Below, piece by piece: positions 16,228-24,356 of a DNA stretch of 64,000 nucleotides. The translations under genes and the position numbers were made by a program. The notes below the pieces were generated by a model. It saw only the letters and a program-made list of their open reading frames with translations, was not told the origin of the DNA and did no database searches. Origin of the DNA: CAZJUP01 sp964549275 (GTDB taxonomy: Bacteria > Fidelibacterota > Marinisomatia > Marinisomatales > TCS55). Where the stretch lies: positions 1 to 64,000 of the forward strand of contig CAZJUP010000011.1 of NCBI GenBank assembly GCA_964549275.1, written 5' to 3'. How positions within the stretch are numbered: position 1 is the first letter of the stretch; each line of letters begins with the position of its first letter.

Positions 16228-17721
16228 TTAAAAGAACCCAAGTGGGTTTTTATCATAGGATGTTAGCACATTTTTGGTGTGTCTATAATGATCAAGCATC
16301 ATTTTATGTGTCTCTCTACCAATCCCGGATTTTTTATACCCGCCAAATGAAGCATGTGCTGGATAAGCATGGTAGCAATTGCACCACACACGACCTGCTT
16401 CAATTCCTCGTGCAAATGTTTGCATCTGATGAATATCACGAGTCCAAACTCCTGCACCAAGACCATAAAGTGTATCATTGGCAATTTCAAGAGCTTCCGC
16501 TTCATCTTTAAAGGTTGTAACACTTAATACGGGACCAAAAATTTCTTCTTGGAAAATGCGCATTTTGTTATTCCCTTTAAATACTGTCGGTTTGATGTAG
16601 TACCCATCTGGGTAGACCTCGTTCTCATAGGCTTCTCCGCCAATCAGTATCTCAGCACCTTCTTGTTTACCAATATCAATATAGTTAAGGATTTTTTCAT
16701 ATTGGTCGTTAGATGCTTGAGCTCCCATCATGGTTGAGCCATCTAGGGTATCTCCCATAGTAATGGCTTCAATCCGTTTTAATGCTCGCTCCATAAAAGC
16801 ATCATAGATATTTTCTTGAATCAATGCTCTGGATGGGCATGTGCAAACTTCACCTTGGTTGAAAGCAAACAGGACAAGTCCCTCAATAGCCTTATCAAGA
16901 AAATTGTCATCTTCTGCCATAACACTATCAAAGAAAATATTTGGTGATTTCCCACCTAATTCCAATGTAAATGGAATAATATTTTCGGAAGCATATTGCA
17001 TGATGAGACGCCCTGTTGTGGTTTCACCTGTGAATGCGATTTTCTTTACATCAGGGTGGGTCGCAAGGGGTTTACCTGCTTCAGGGCCAAATCCGTTGAC
17101 GACATTGACGACACCGGGTGGGAGTAAATCTGCAATCATTTCGATTAACAGAAGGATGGAAACAGGAGTTTGTTCAGCAGGTTTTAACACAACACAATTC
17201 CCTGCAGCCAGAGCAGGTGCAAGTTTCCATGCGGCCATTAAGATTGGAAAATTCCAAGGAATTATTTGACCCACAACACCCAAAGGCTCATGGATTTCCA
17301 TTGATACCGTATTCGCATCAAGATCACATACTTCACCAGCTTCAGATCGAATGACCCCGGCAAAATATCTAAAATGGTCGGCCGATAAAGGAATGTCTGC
17401 CGCCATTGTTTCCCGAATTGCTTTGCCGTTATCCCATGTTTCGGCAAGGGCAAGTTGCTCTAAGTTCTTCTCTATCCTATCAGCAATTTTATTTAAAAGA
17501 GTCGACCTTTCGGTTGCAGACGATTTATTCCATACTGGTGCTGCTTTCCACGCAGCATTTACAGCCAAATCGATATCACTTTTATTTGACTTTGGTACTT
17601 TAGATATGAAGCTACCATTAACAGGTGAATTATTTTCAAAATATTCACCATCCACAGGGGCTACCCATTCTCCTCCAATATAATTTTCATACTGGGATTT
17701 AAAATTGGGTTTATTACTCAT
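16228..17721 (-). CDS. Aldehyde dehydrogenase (AcoD/ExaC-like)
   Basis: A 497-residue NAD(P)-dependent aldehyde dehydrogenase that oxidises aldehydes to acids. The catalytic Glu is in FTLELGGKSPNIFF and the catalytic Cys in FNQGEVCTCPSRALI; the double-Cys CTC pattern is typical of the acetaldehyde/AcoD-ExaC group. Further family marks are GQIIPWNFPILMAAWKLAPA and the late SGIGRETHKMMLDHY. AAGGAG precedes the ATG. The paired DUF779 gene supports this subgroup and a substrate such as acetaldehyde, though that is inference. Confidence 0.93.
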   Translation of the reverse strand: MSNKPNFKSQYENYIGGEWVAPVDGEYFENNSPVNGSFISKVPKSNKSDIDLAVNAAWKAAPVWNKSSATERSTLLNKIADRIEKNLEQLALAETWDNGKAIRETMAADIPLSADHFRYFAGVIRSEAGEVCDLDANTVSMEIHEPLGVVGQIIPWNFPILMAAWKLAPALAAGNCVVLKPAEQTPVSILLLIEMIADLLPPGVVNVVNGFGPEAGKPLATHPDVKKIAFTGETTTGRLIMQYASENIIPFTLELGGKSPNIFFDSVMAEDDNFLDKAIEGLVLFAFNQGEVCTCPSRALIQENIYDAFMERALKRIEAITMGDTLDGSTMMGAQASNDQYEKILNYIDIGKQEGAEILIGGEAYENEVYPDGYYIKPTVFKGNNKMRIFQEEIFGPVLSVTTFKDEAEALEIANDTLYGLGAGVWTRDIHQMQTFARGIEAGRVWCNCYHAYPAHASFGGYKKSGIGRETHKMMLDHYRHTKNVLTSYDKNPLGFF

Positions 17722-17780
17722 ACATTTTTCTCCTTTTTTTTTGACTTTATGTCACTATTTTAAGGATATTTTCTTTAAAG

Positions 17781-18896
17781 TCATAATTTTATAAAAATCT
17801 TTTTCCGATACATCCAAAATAACAAAAACCACCACCCGATAACATGCGTTAATGCAAAAAGAAGAGAGCCATTCAAATCTCCGGCTATAGGTTGGAATAC
17901 CGTCTTATACAAATACCCGTAACCTGAAATTAATTGACCGTTTAAGGAAAATTTTATTTTCAATATTGTCTTAATCCACAGACCGGAGGCCGCAAATACA
18001 AAAATGGAATTTGTTCCAAAAATAACCAGTGGGAATGCCCAATGTTTAATCTTTTTTACGTCTATAATCCAATAAAAACAGGACAGTATGAGGCTCGCAA
18101 TCCCTCCTGTAAATAAAACATAGGAACTCGTCCAAAGTTGTTTGTTTAGCGGAAACACACCACTCCAAATCCATCCTAAAATGATGAGTCCGGCTCCCAG
18201 TACCGCCATACGTTTTGCATTTTCCTCAATATCTGAGGCAGTTCGAATCATTGTCCCCACAATAAATCCCAGGAGTATAGTTGAAATTGAAGGAATAGTA
18301 CTCAATAGACCTTCTGGCTCAAAGGGGATGCCCATTCCTTGCCAAAGATGGCTCTGTCCTAAAATGAGTAAATCAATCCGTCTAACTAGATTTGTTTCTA
18401 AGTCAAAAGGGGGCGAGTTTGTCCACCATCCTGATAATAGAAACATCCCCCAATAGCCGACCAGTATCACCACTATTTTATATATTATTCGGTGTAGGTC
18501 CGTATTTAGAACCATTAACCCGGCAATACCATAAGCCAAACCAATTCTTTGTAAAACACCCATAATACGAAATGTTGACCAGTTCCAATCCTGACGAATG
18601 AATGGATATGCATTAATCAAAAGTCCAATAACAAAAATAGTTAGGGCTCTAAGCAGGATTGTTTTTTTTGCTTCACGGAGAGAGTAAGATTCAAATTTTT
18701 CGAAAGAAAAACGCATGGCTACACCAACAATGAAGAGAAAAAATGGAAAAACTAGATCTGTTAATGTACATCCATTCCATTTTGCATGACGGAGAGGAGA
18801 ATACACGTAAGCCCAATGACCTGGTGTATTCACTAAAATCATAAAAGCAATAGTTAACCCACGAAATGCGTCTAGAGAAATGAGGCGATTATTCAT
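17781..18896 (-). CDS. nagX: NagX-like membrane acyltransferase family (DUF5009)
   Basis: A 371-residue polytopic membrane protein of the heparan-alpha-glucosaminide N-acetyltransferase/NagX family. It opens with RLISLDAFRGLTIAFMILVN and has about ten hydrophobic segments, including VFPFFLFIVGVAM. Bacterial NagX genes cluster with amino-sugar catabolism and are thought to help move or acetylate amino sugars at the inner membrane. It overlaps the symporter gene by eight bases (ATGAATAA), which fixes the ATG at 18896; a TTG six bases upstream is less likely. It is the last gene of the nagZ operon. Confidence 0.88.
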   Translation of the reverse strand: MNNRLISLDAFRGLTIAFMILVNTPGHWAYVYSPLRHAKWNGCTLTDLVFPFFLFIVGVAMRFSFEKFESYSLREAKKTILLRALTIFVIGLLINAYPFIRQDWNWSTFRIMGVLQRIGLAYGIAGLMVLNTDLHRIIYKIVVILVGYWGMFLLSGWWTNSPPFDLETNLVRRIDLLILGQSHLWQGMGIPFEPEGLLSTIPSISTILLGFIVGTMIRTASDIEENAKRMAVLGAGLIILGWIWSGVFPLNKQLWTSSYVLFTGGIASLILSCFYWIIDVKKIKHWAFPLVIFGTNSIFVFAASGLWIKTILKIKFSLNGQLISGYGYLYKTVFQPIAGDLNGSLLFALTHVIGWWFLLFWMYRKKIFIKL

Positions 18897-20742
18897 CGTC
18901 AATTAAAGATATATTATTTTTCCAAATCCATGTAAAGCCACCAAGAGCCAATATTGTTAATCCCAGTCCAATTCCAATATTTCCAAAAATTAAATGTCCG
19001 ATAGCAAATGTTGCACCCCAGACTAAAGCAAGACCGCTAATCCAATTCATAAAAAATCCTTTTGATACCGGTTCTAAAGTTTGTTCAATCTCTTGAGACA
19101 CTGGGGCCCACCAGCCACCAGGTTGGACCCGTTGGTAAAACGCTTTTAAAGTGGTTTTCTTTTCCGGACGTGTTAAAAATGTGACAGTCAGCCAAGCCAA
19201 TATAGACAACGGGACAATAATGAGCAGTTTATGATGAATCTGTAACTCAATTCCAAATAAAATGGGTGCCTTTCCAAATAAAGTATAAGCTTCGTTAGCT
19301 TGTATGGTTTGGACTGCTGCAATTGTCTCCATTCCTATGGCTATAACCATGGAGGTTAACAGTGCAGTAATTTCTGACCAAGCGTTGATTCGCCACCAAA
19401 ACCATCTGAGAATAAGAACGAGGCCAATTCCAGCACCCATGGAAAAAATAAATTCCCACGCTTTTGACACACTTTGCATTTTCATGGCGAAGACTGCGGC
19501 AAATATCATCATACCTACAGTAATAAATCGACTGACGATTACATAGTGCCTTTGAGCTTGTTCTGATGAGGAAAATTGTTTCTCAGCTTTAATAAACCTC
19601 TTATAAACATCATTAATGAGATAAGATGTCCCCCAGTTCAGATGGGTATCTATGGTGGACATGAATGCCGCAAGAAAGGAGACCACGAGAATTCCTTTCA
19701 TACCCGGACCAAGCAAGGTCTGCATAATCAGGGGATATCCTGCTTTTTCTCCAAGGGTAGAGAACTGGTCGGGAATAACAGGGAAGGCAATAATTGAAAC
19801 CATTGCAACAATGATCCATGGCCAGACTCGAAAGGCATAGTGGGTTAAGTTGAACCATAAGGTTGCCATTAAGGCGTGTTTTTCATTTTTTGCTGAAGAC
19901 ATACGCTGGATAATATATCCTCCACCGTCTGTATTATGTGTTGACCACCACATCATGGTCAGAAAAACTAAAAACCGTGAAAATGGAGATTCCCAAAATG
20001 TTTGTGTTAAAAAATTAGCATCTGGAATAGGCGGAATAAATTTAAGGGTATTCCCATTCACTGACGAAGAATCACTTGAATTTAGTGCATTAATTTTATC
20101 AATAATGACTTCCATACCGCCAAATGCAGACACAGCAATTATTGCCAGAGCTATGGAGCCAAACATGGCTATGGAAAATTGAACGAGATCTGTTATTACG
20201 ACACCCCAGAAACCGGAGAGCAATGCATAGATTAAAGCGACAGCAACTAAAATCCATACCGCGGTCCATTTGTCAATATTTAGCATGACAGCAGCCACTG
20301 CCGCCATAGCGTTGATAACCCACCCCATAACAATAAAATTATAAAGAATAGCGAAATAGGCTGCTTTAAATCCTCTTAAAATTGCTGCGGGTTTTCCTCT
20401 ATACCGAATTTCGAGCAGTTCATTATCAGTTAAGACATGAGCACGACGCCAAAGTCTTGAAAAAAGAAAAACTCCCAGTAAGCCCGCCAATAACTGATTC
20501 CACCAAAACCAATTTTGCCAAATGCCAGGTCCCCGTATAAATTCTGTAATCGCTAAGGGAGTGTCTGCAGCGAAGGTTGTTGCTACCATGGACGTGCCAA
20601 CTACCCACCAAGGGAGTGTTCGACCCGCGAGAAAATATTCCTGTGTGCTTTTCCCTGCCCGTTTGGCAAAATATATACCCACACCCAAAGAAAATAATAT
20701 GTATAAGAGTATTATTGTCCAATCAATCGCTTGAAGATGCAA
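18889..20742 (-). CDS. Sodium/solute symporter (SSS family), probable sugar transporter
   Basis: A 617-residue membrane protein with about 14 hydrophobic segments. Signatures are the YFLAGRTLPWWVVGTSM box near residue 40 and a long C-terminal extension with two further helices. SSS proteins couple solute uptake to sodium. It starts with TTG, supported by AAGGAG six bases upstream. Position in the nagZ-ROK-spoIID-nagX operon suggests GlcNAc, MurNAc or an anhydro-muropeptide sugar as substrate; this comes from context, not from residues. Confidence 0.9.
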   Translation of the reverse strand: MHLQAIDWTIILLYILFSLGVGIYFAKRAGKSTQEYFLAGRTLPWWVVGTSMVATTFAADTPLAITEFIRGPGIWQNWFWWNQLLAGLLGVFLFSRLWRRAHVLTDNELLEIRYRGKPAAILRGFKAAYFAILYNFIVMGWVINAMAAVAAVMLNIDKWTAVWILVAVALIYALLSGFWGVVITDLVQFSIAMFGSIALAIIAVSAFGGMEVIIDKINALNSSDSSSVNGNTLKFIPPIPDANFLTQTFWESPFSRFLVFLTMMWWSTHNTDGGGYIIQRMSSAKNEKHALMATLWFNLTHYAFRVWPWIIVAMVSIIAFPVIPDQFSTLGEKAGYPLIMQTLLGPGMKGILVVSFLAAFMSTIDTHLNWGTSYLINDVYKRFIKAEKQFSSSEQAQRHYVIVSRFITVGMMIFAAVFAMKMQSVSKAWEFIFSMGAGIGLVLILRWFWWRINAWSEITALLTSMVIAIGMETIAAVQTIQANEAYTLFGKAPILFGIELQIHHKLLIIVPLSILAWLTVTFLTRPEKKTTLKAFYQRVQPGGWWAPVSQEIEQTLEPVSKGFFMNWISGLALVWGATFAIGHLIFGNIGIGLGLTILALGGFTWIWKNNISLIDDE

Positions 20743-20762
20743 GGCGAACTCCTTTTGGTTTT

Positions 20763-21992
20763 TTAATAGAGTTTTGTCTCTTTAGTCAATGGAAAATAAT
20801 GGCGCAAAATATCACTGGAGGAGTGGTTTCTCAAAGCCATTCCTAATGCTCCAATTTGGCAAAGACCAACGCCATGCCCCCAACCCTTTCCATTTAGCAG
20901 AAAATTATTATCATCCTTTTTTAGAGGGGTAAAAGCAGAACTGTAGAGGAAGGATGGAGACAACATTTTTCTGATGTCATATTCCGATTGGAGGATTAGC
21001 GATTGAGACTCTCCATTTTCATCAAGAAATTGAATATCAAGTGAAATGATTCTACCTGAGTCTCCTCTTGTTATGGGGATGAGATTAGAAATTTCTTTAG
21101 CATTTATATATTGATGATTTTGTAAAGAGTTTATTAAATCGGTCTGTGTAGCTTCGAATGACCATCGGTAGTACTGGCCTTTTTCATCAACAGTGCCTAT
21201 ATAAGTTTTTAATTCTTCCTCCGGGACAATTTCCGGACTGCAATAGGCAATATCATCATCAATCGTATCTTTGATTGATCTTAAGTAAGGGACTGGAGGA
21301 CCTCCCCAAACATTTTCCTTTCGCTCAGTTTTCCCACCGCAAGATTTTGAATATCGCGTGTCACAAATGGAATCTTTGTAAGTTAAAACAATGCCGCGAG
21401 TCAGTGATGCTGCTTTTTTTGAAATAGAGTTGGTTTGGGATAAACCCTGGTATCGCTGACAGCAATCATCATTACACGCATTCAACCCTAAGGATTCATG
21501 TTTTTTTTCCGTTGCGGCTAATATCCAAGAACGGGCTGTAATGGTTTGGGCCTGTAAAAAAGAGGGTGGACAGGCAGAACTCATTTCAGATACAGCCACA
21601 CAAGAAAGGTATTGTTCGAGAGGAAGAATATTGGTGACAAAAAGAGAGTTTTTTATAACCGAAATCTCGATATTTCCGGGAAGGCAGACTGAGATTTCTT
21701 TTTCCCAATGAAATCCTCTTCCTGCAGGAATTCCCTTTAATAGTATGCCATTATTATCAAATGATTCAGAATGCCGGATTAATGAAATTTTCGACTCCAA
21801 CAGTCCATGCGATTCCAGGGATACATTTCCATTATGCACCCTCACGATTGAAGAATTCGAAGAACCGGGAGAAATTGTTGTATGTTCATTTGAATTAATA
21901 GTATAAATAGCAGGATTTGTGAATGAGAAGGAAAGTTCAGTTTTATGATCTTCTGGTAGTAAAATTCCAATGATTAGGTTGGGTTCTGGCAT
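20763..21992 (-). CDS. SpoIID/LytB-domain protein
   Basis: A 409-residue protein with a SpoIID/LytB domain. Seen are LPLEQYLSCVAVSEMSSACP with the Glu equivalent to the lytic transglycosylase catalytic residue, then LQAQTITARSWIL, CNDDCCQRYQG, the YSKSCGGKTE segment and a final GKGWGHGVGLCQIGALGMA. SpoIID cuts glycan strands that lack stem peptides, leaving anhydro-MurNAc ends. I start it at ATG 21992, one base after the kinase stop. No signal peptide is visible from this or any upstream start, which is odd for a wall enzyme and suggests a cytoplasmic substrate or an unusual export route. Confidence 0.82.
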   Translation of the reverse strand: MPEPNLIIGILLPEDHKTELSFSFTNPAIYTINSNEHTTISPGSSNSSIVRVHNGNVSLESHGLLESKISLIRHSESFDNNGILLKGIPAGRGFHWEKEISVCLPGNIEISVIKNSLFVTNILPLEQYLSCVAVSEMSSACPPSFLQAQTITARSWILAATEKKHESLGLNACNDDCCQRYQGLSQTNSISKKAASLTRGIVLTYKDSICDTRYSKSCGGKTERKENVWGGPPVPYLRSIKDTIDDDIAYCSPEIVPEEELKTYIGTVDEKGQYYRWSFEATQTDLINSLQNHQYINAKEISNLIPITRGDSGRIISLDIQFLDENGESQSLILQSEYDIRKMLSPSFLYSSAFTPLKKDDNNFLLNGKGWGHGVGLCQIGALGMALRNHSSSDILRHYFPLTKETKLY

Positions 21993-21993
21993 A

Positions 21994-23151
21994 TTAGGTG
22001 TACAAACTTTGTTCAAAAAAATACGCATCAATACCTGCACCGAGGACTGATGCATTCCGAAGATTTGAACGAATGATAAAATCTTGAGAGAGGTATTGAT
22101 GTTTCGACTCTTCGCTTAAAAGAGAAGAGGTATCGATTAAATGGGACACACAGTTTTTTATTTTGGTAAAAATGTGGGGAGTTTTGCCTAATAAATATCC
22201 CAATCGTTGTCCAAAAACTATACGATCAAAATGATTCCCCTTTTCTTTAAAATCCTTTTCTATTGATCTTGATGGGTCAATAAAATTAAAAGTATTCGAC
22301 CACCCAGAGTTTAGCGTTAATATCCTGTCGAAAATAAGATTTGAGAGAGTATCTGAAAAAGTTTTGGCAATCTTTTCACCAATAGGGTCTATCGTTAAAA
22401 ATGATTCCGGGTAGATTTTATTTCTGATGAGACTTTCTCGATCGGTTTTTGTTGCTGATGCATATTGATTCATTAATCCTCGGTGGCTAATCAGGGATTC
22501 CATTGGTGTACCCATTAAATCAGCAATTTCCCACGTTTTAGGAAGCCAATGCCTAACCGCATTGAAAGGAGTAGGAGTACCATTCAGTAAGAGGGCGTCT
22601 GCGATCCCAGTACCGCCGCCTATGTATAAACCAAATTGTATATTTTTGAATGCGCCTTCTTCGGTATAAGTTTCTCCAATACCACAGAAATCATTGTCAT
22701 TTCCTATTTTTCGTAAAGGATTATTGTTTGCGTTTTTTTGACGCAATCTGTCATTTAACTGATTCAGGAAATTCGGTATTCTTGGACCATTGTTCATGGA
22801 ATGAATACCGCACAAATCTGTGGTTTTTAGTCCCGGTAGTCCAATGCCAATAATGGGAGGTTTTCCAATGACTTCATCTAGTAGAGAATTAATTACAAAT
22901 TCGCATGCCTCCACGAATGCTTTCCCGTGATTCATCTCTTGCTCGGATAAATTTAATTTTCCAGAACGGCTCTCAGCCAATTGCTCCTGAATGGGTAAAG
23001 GATGAAATCCCGGGATAAAAGATGGGCACTCATCATACCGGACCGTAATAAGTTCAGAATCTTTTTTGAATGTAGATCTTCCTGTTTTTTCAAGAATACA
23101 TCCGGCCACTTTTGTTGCCCCGCCATCGATACCAATTATGGGTTGTTTCAT
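21994..23151 (-). CDS. ROK-like amino-sugar kinase, paralogue 1
   Basis: A 385-residue actin-fold sugar kinase. It shows IGIDGGATKVAG (phosphate 1), GIGLPGLKT, NDNDFCGIGE in place of the usual ROK NDANAAALGE, YIGGGTGIADALLLNG, and a final NASVLGAGIDAY. The ROK zinc motif (CxCGxxGCxE) is absent; the region reads LPKTWEIADLMGTPMESLI instead. A paralogue lies at 28114-29316 and shares DRIVFGQR and the end motif. A BadF-type GlcNAc/MurNAc kinase (MurK) is the alternative family. Its start overlaps the nagZ stop by one base, so GlcNAc or MurNAc released by NagZ is the likely substrate. Confidence 0.75.
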   Translation of the reverse strand: MKQPIIGIDGGATKVAGCILEKTGRSTFKKDSELITVRYDECPSFIPGFHPLPIQEQLAESRSGKLNLSEQEMNHGKAFVEACEFVINSLLDEVIGKPPIIGIGLPGLKTTDLCGIHSMNNGPRIPNFLNQLNDRLRQKNANNNPLRKIGNDNDFCGIGETYTEEGAFKNIQFGLYIGGGTGIADALLLNGTPTPFNAVRHWLPKTWEIADLMGTPMESLISHRGLMNQYASATKTDRESLIRNKIYPESFLTIDPIGEKIAKTFSDTLSNLIFDRILTLNSGWSNTFNFIDPSRSIEKDFKEKGNHFDRIVFGQRLGYLLGKTPHIFTKIKNCVSHLIDTSSLLSEESKHQYLSQDFIIRSNLRNASVLGAGIDAYFFEQSLYT

Positions 23152-24155
23152 TAAGTTAATTTTGATTTTAATTGTTGTATACGCATTAAGGCTTCATCAA
23201 TTTGAATAGATGAAATTCTGTTTTGTGCCTTCAAAGTTTTGAGGGTACTAACAACTTTTGGAACAATATCAGGGTCATAGGTCAGATTATTCCCAAAACA
23301 AAATAAATCAATACTCGCATTGATCATTTTCTCCAATATAATATCTAAAGAGTATTTTTCAGCGATGGCCAACATTGCAGGATCATCAGATATTATAACA
23401 CCTTCATACCCTAATTGATCTCGAAGAAGCCCTTTTACAATTTTTTCTGAAAGGGATGCGGGCCAATCTGAATCTAATCCTGAATGATATACATGTCCGA
23501 CCATAATTAAATCAACATCACCACCTTCAATTATTTCTTTAAAAGGTTCTAATTCAACAGGCGACCACGTACGAGTAATATCTGTAAACCCTTTGTGCGT
23601 ATCACTTTTTGCACTCCCAATACCAGGGAAATGTTTTAGGGTACACATGACTCCTTTTTTTTCATGGCAGTCAATGAAGATTCTTGCATGATAAGCCGTT
23701 TCTTCAGGATTTTGATGGAAACACCGTTTCGAGGTATTTAAAAATGAATCTGGACTGACGGGCAGGTCGATTACTGGAGCCAAATTAATATTAATACCTG
23801 CATCAGATAACGAAGTTGCTATTTTATCGGAATAATATTTTGTCTTATTTTTATCTAAAAAACTACCGATGGTATTCCAAGACTCTGTTTCTGGAAATCC
23901 ATATTGCGGTTTAAACCGATTGACTTGTCCACCTTCCTGGTCTGTCATAATTAGTAGAGGAACTCGTGAAGCTTTTTGAAGGGTTTCCGTTAGCCATTTC
24001 ACTTGTTTCGGAGATCGAATATTGTGGGAAGTTGGCGGATTCTCACAAATATTTTCATCAAATAAAATAACTCCCCCCAAATCATAAGTTTTAATCGTAT
24101 CAGCAATTTCCGTAATATCACTGGGGTTGCTGCCCCGAAAACCAGAAATGATCAT
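23151..24155 (-). CDS. nagZ: Beta-N-acetylhexosaminidase NagZ (GH3)
   Basis: A 334-residue single-domain GH3 enzyme with no signal peptide, as for cytoplasmic NagZ, which removes GlcNAc from GlcNAc-anhydroMurNAc (peptides) during wall recycling. It has LIMTDQEGGQVNRF, then LKHFPGIGSAKSDTHKG, where the acid/base Asp-x-His loop is present (SDTH) although the usual HFPGHG reads HFPGIG, and the nucleophile Asp in VIISDDPAM. It is the first gene of the minus-strand operon nagZ-kinase-spoIID-symporter-nagX. A 34-base palindrome lies 54 bases upstream of its start. Confidence 0.92.
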   Translation of the reverse strand: MIISGFRGSNPSDITEIADTIKTYDLGGVILFDENICENPPTSHNIRSPKQVKWLTETLQKASRVPLLIMTDQEGGQVNRFKPQYGFPETESWNTIGSFLDKNKTKYYSDKIATSLSDAGININLAPVIDLPVSPDSFLNTSKRCFHQNPEETAYHARIFIDCHEKKGVMCTLKHFPGIGSAKSDTHKGFTDITRTWSPVELEPFKEIIEGGDVDLIMVGHVYHSGLDSDWPASLSEKIVKGLLRDQLGYEGVIISDDPAMLAIAEKYSLDIILEKMINASIDLFCFGNNLTYDPDIVPKVVSTLKTLKAQNRISSIQIDEALMRIQQLKSKLT

Positions 24156-24208
24156 TTGTCCGAAATTTTGAATAATTTGTCTCAGTGATTGTTATTTTAC
24201 AAAAAGTA

Positions 24209-24242
24209 GAAATAAATCTTATATTAATATAAGATTTATTTC
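24209..24242. promoter_or_regulatory. Perfect 34-bp palindrome in divergent promoter region
   Basis: The left half is GAAATAAATCTTATATT and the right half is its exact reverse complement, with no spacer. It lies between the divergent nagZ operon and the GH3-beta-lactamase/DUF1460 pair, 54 bases from the first start and 114 from the second. The length and symmetry suggest an operator for a dimeric or tetrameric regulator controlling both directions. It could also form a hairpin in RNA, but with no flanking U-run it is not a typical terminator. Confidence 0.6.
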
Positions 24243-24356
24243 CGTATTTTTGTGAGTCTTAATAGTATTTTAGGAAAATTTATTGGAAGTATTCCAAAAG
24301 AAAATTGTGATTCATAAGAGATATGTCTGAAATTTGTGAGGGATAATTCAATAAAC

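Noticed and set aside
16841..17269. 142-codon plus-strand ORF opposite aldehyde dehydrogenase
   Set aside because: Antisense shadow of a fully conserved enzyme.
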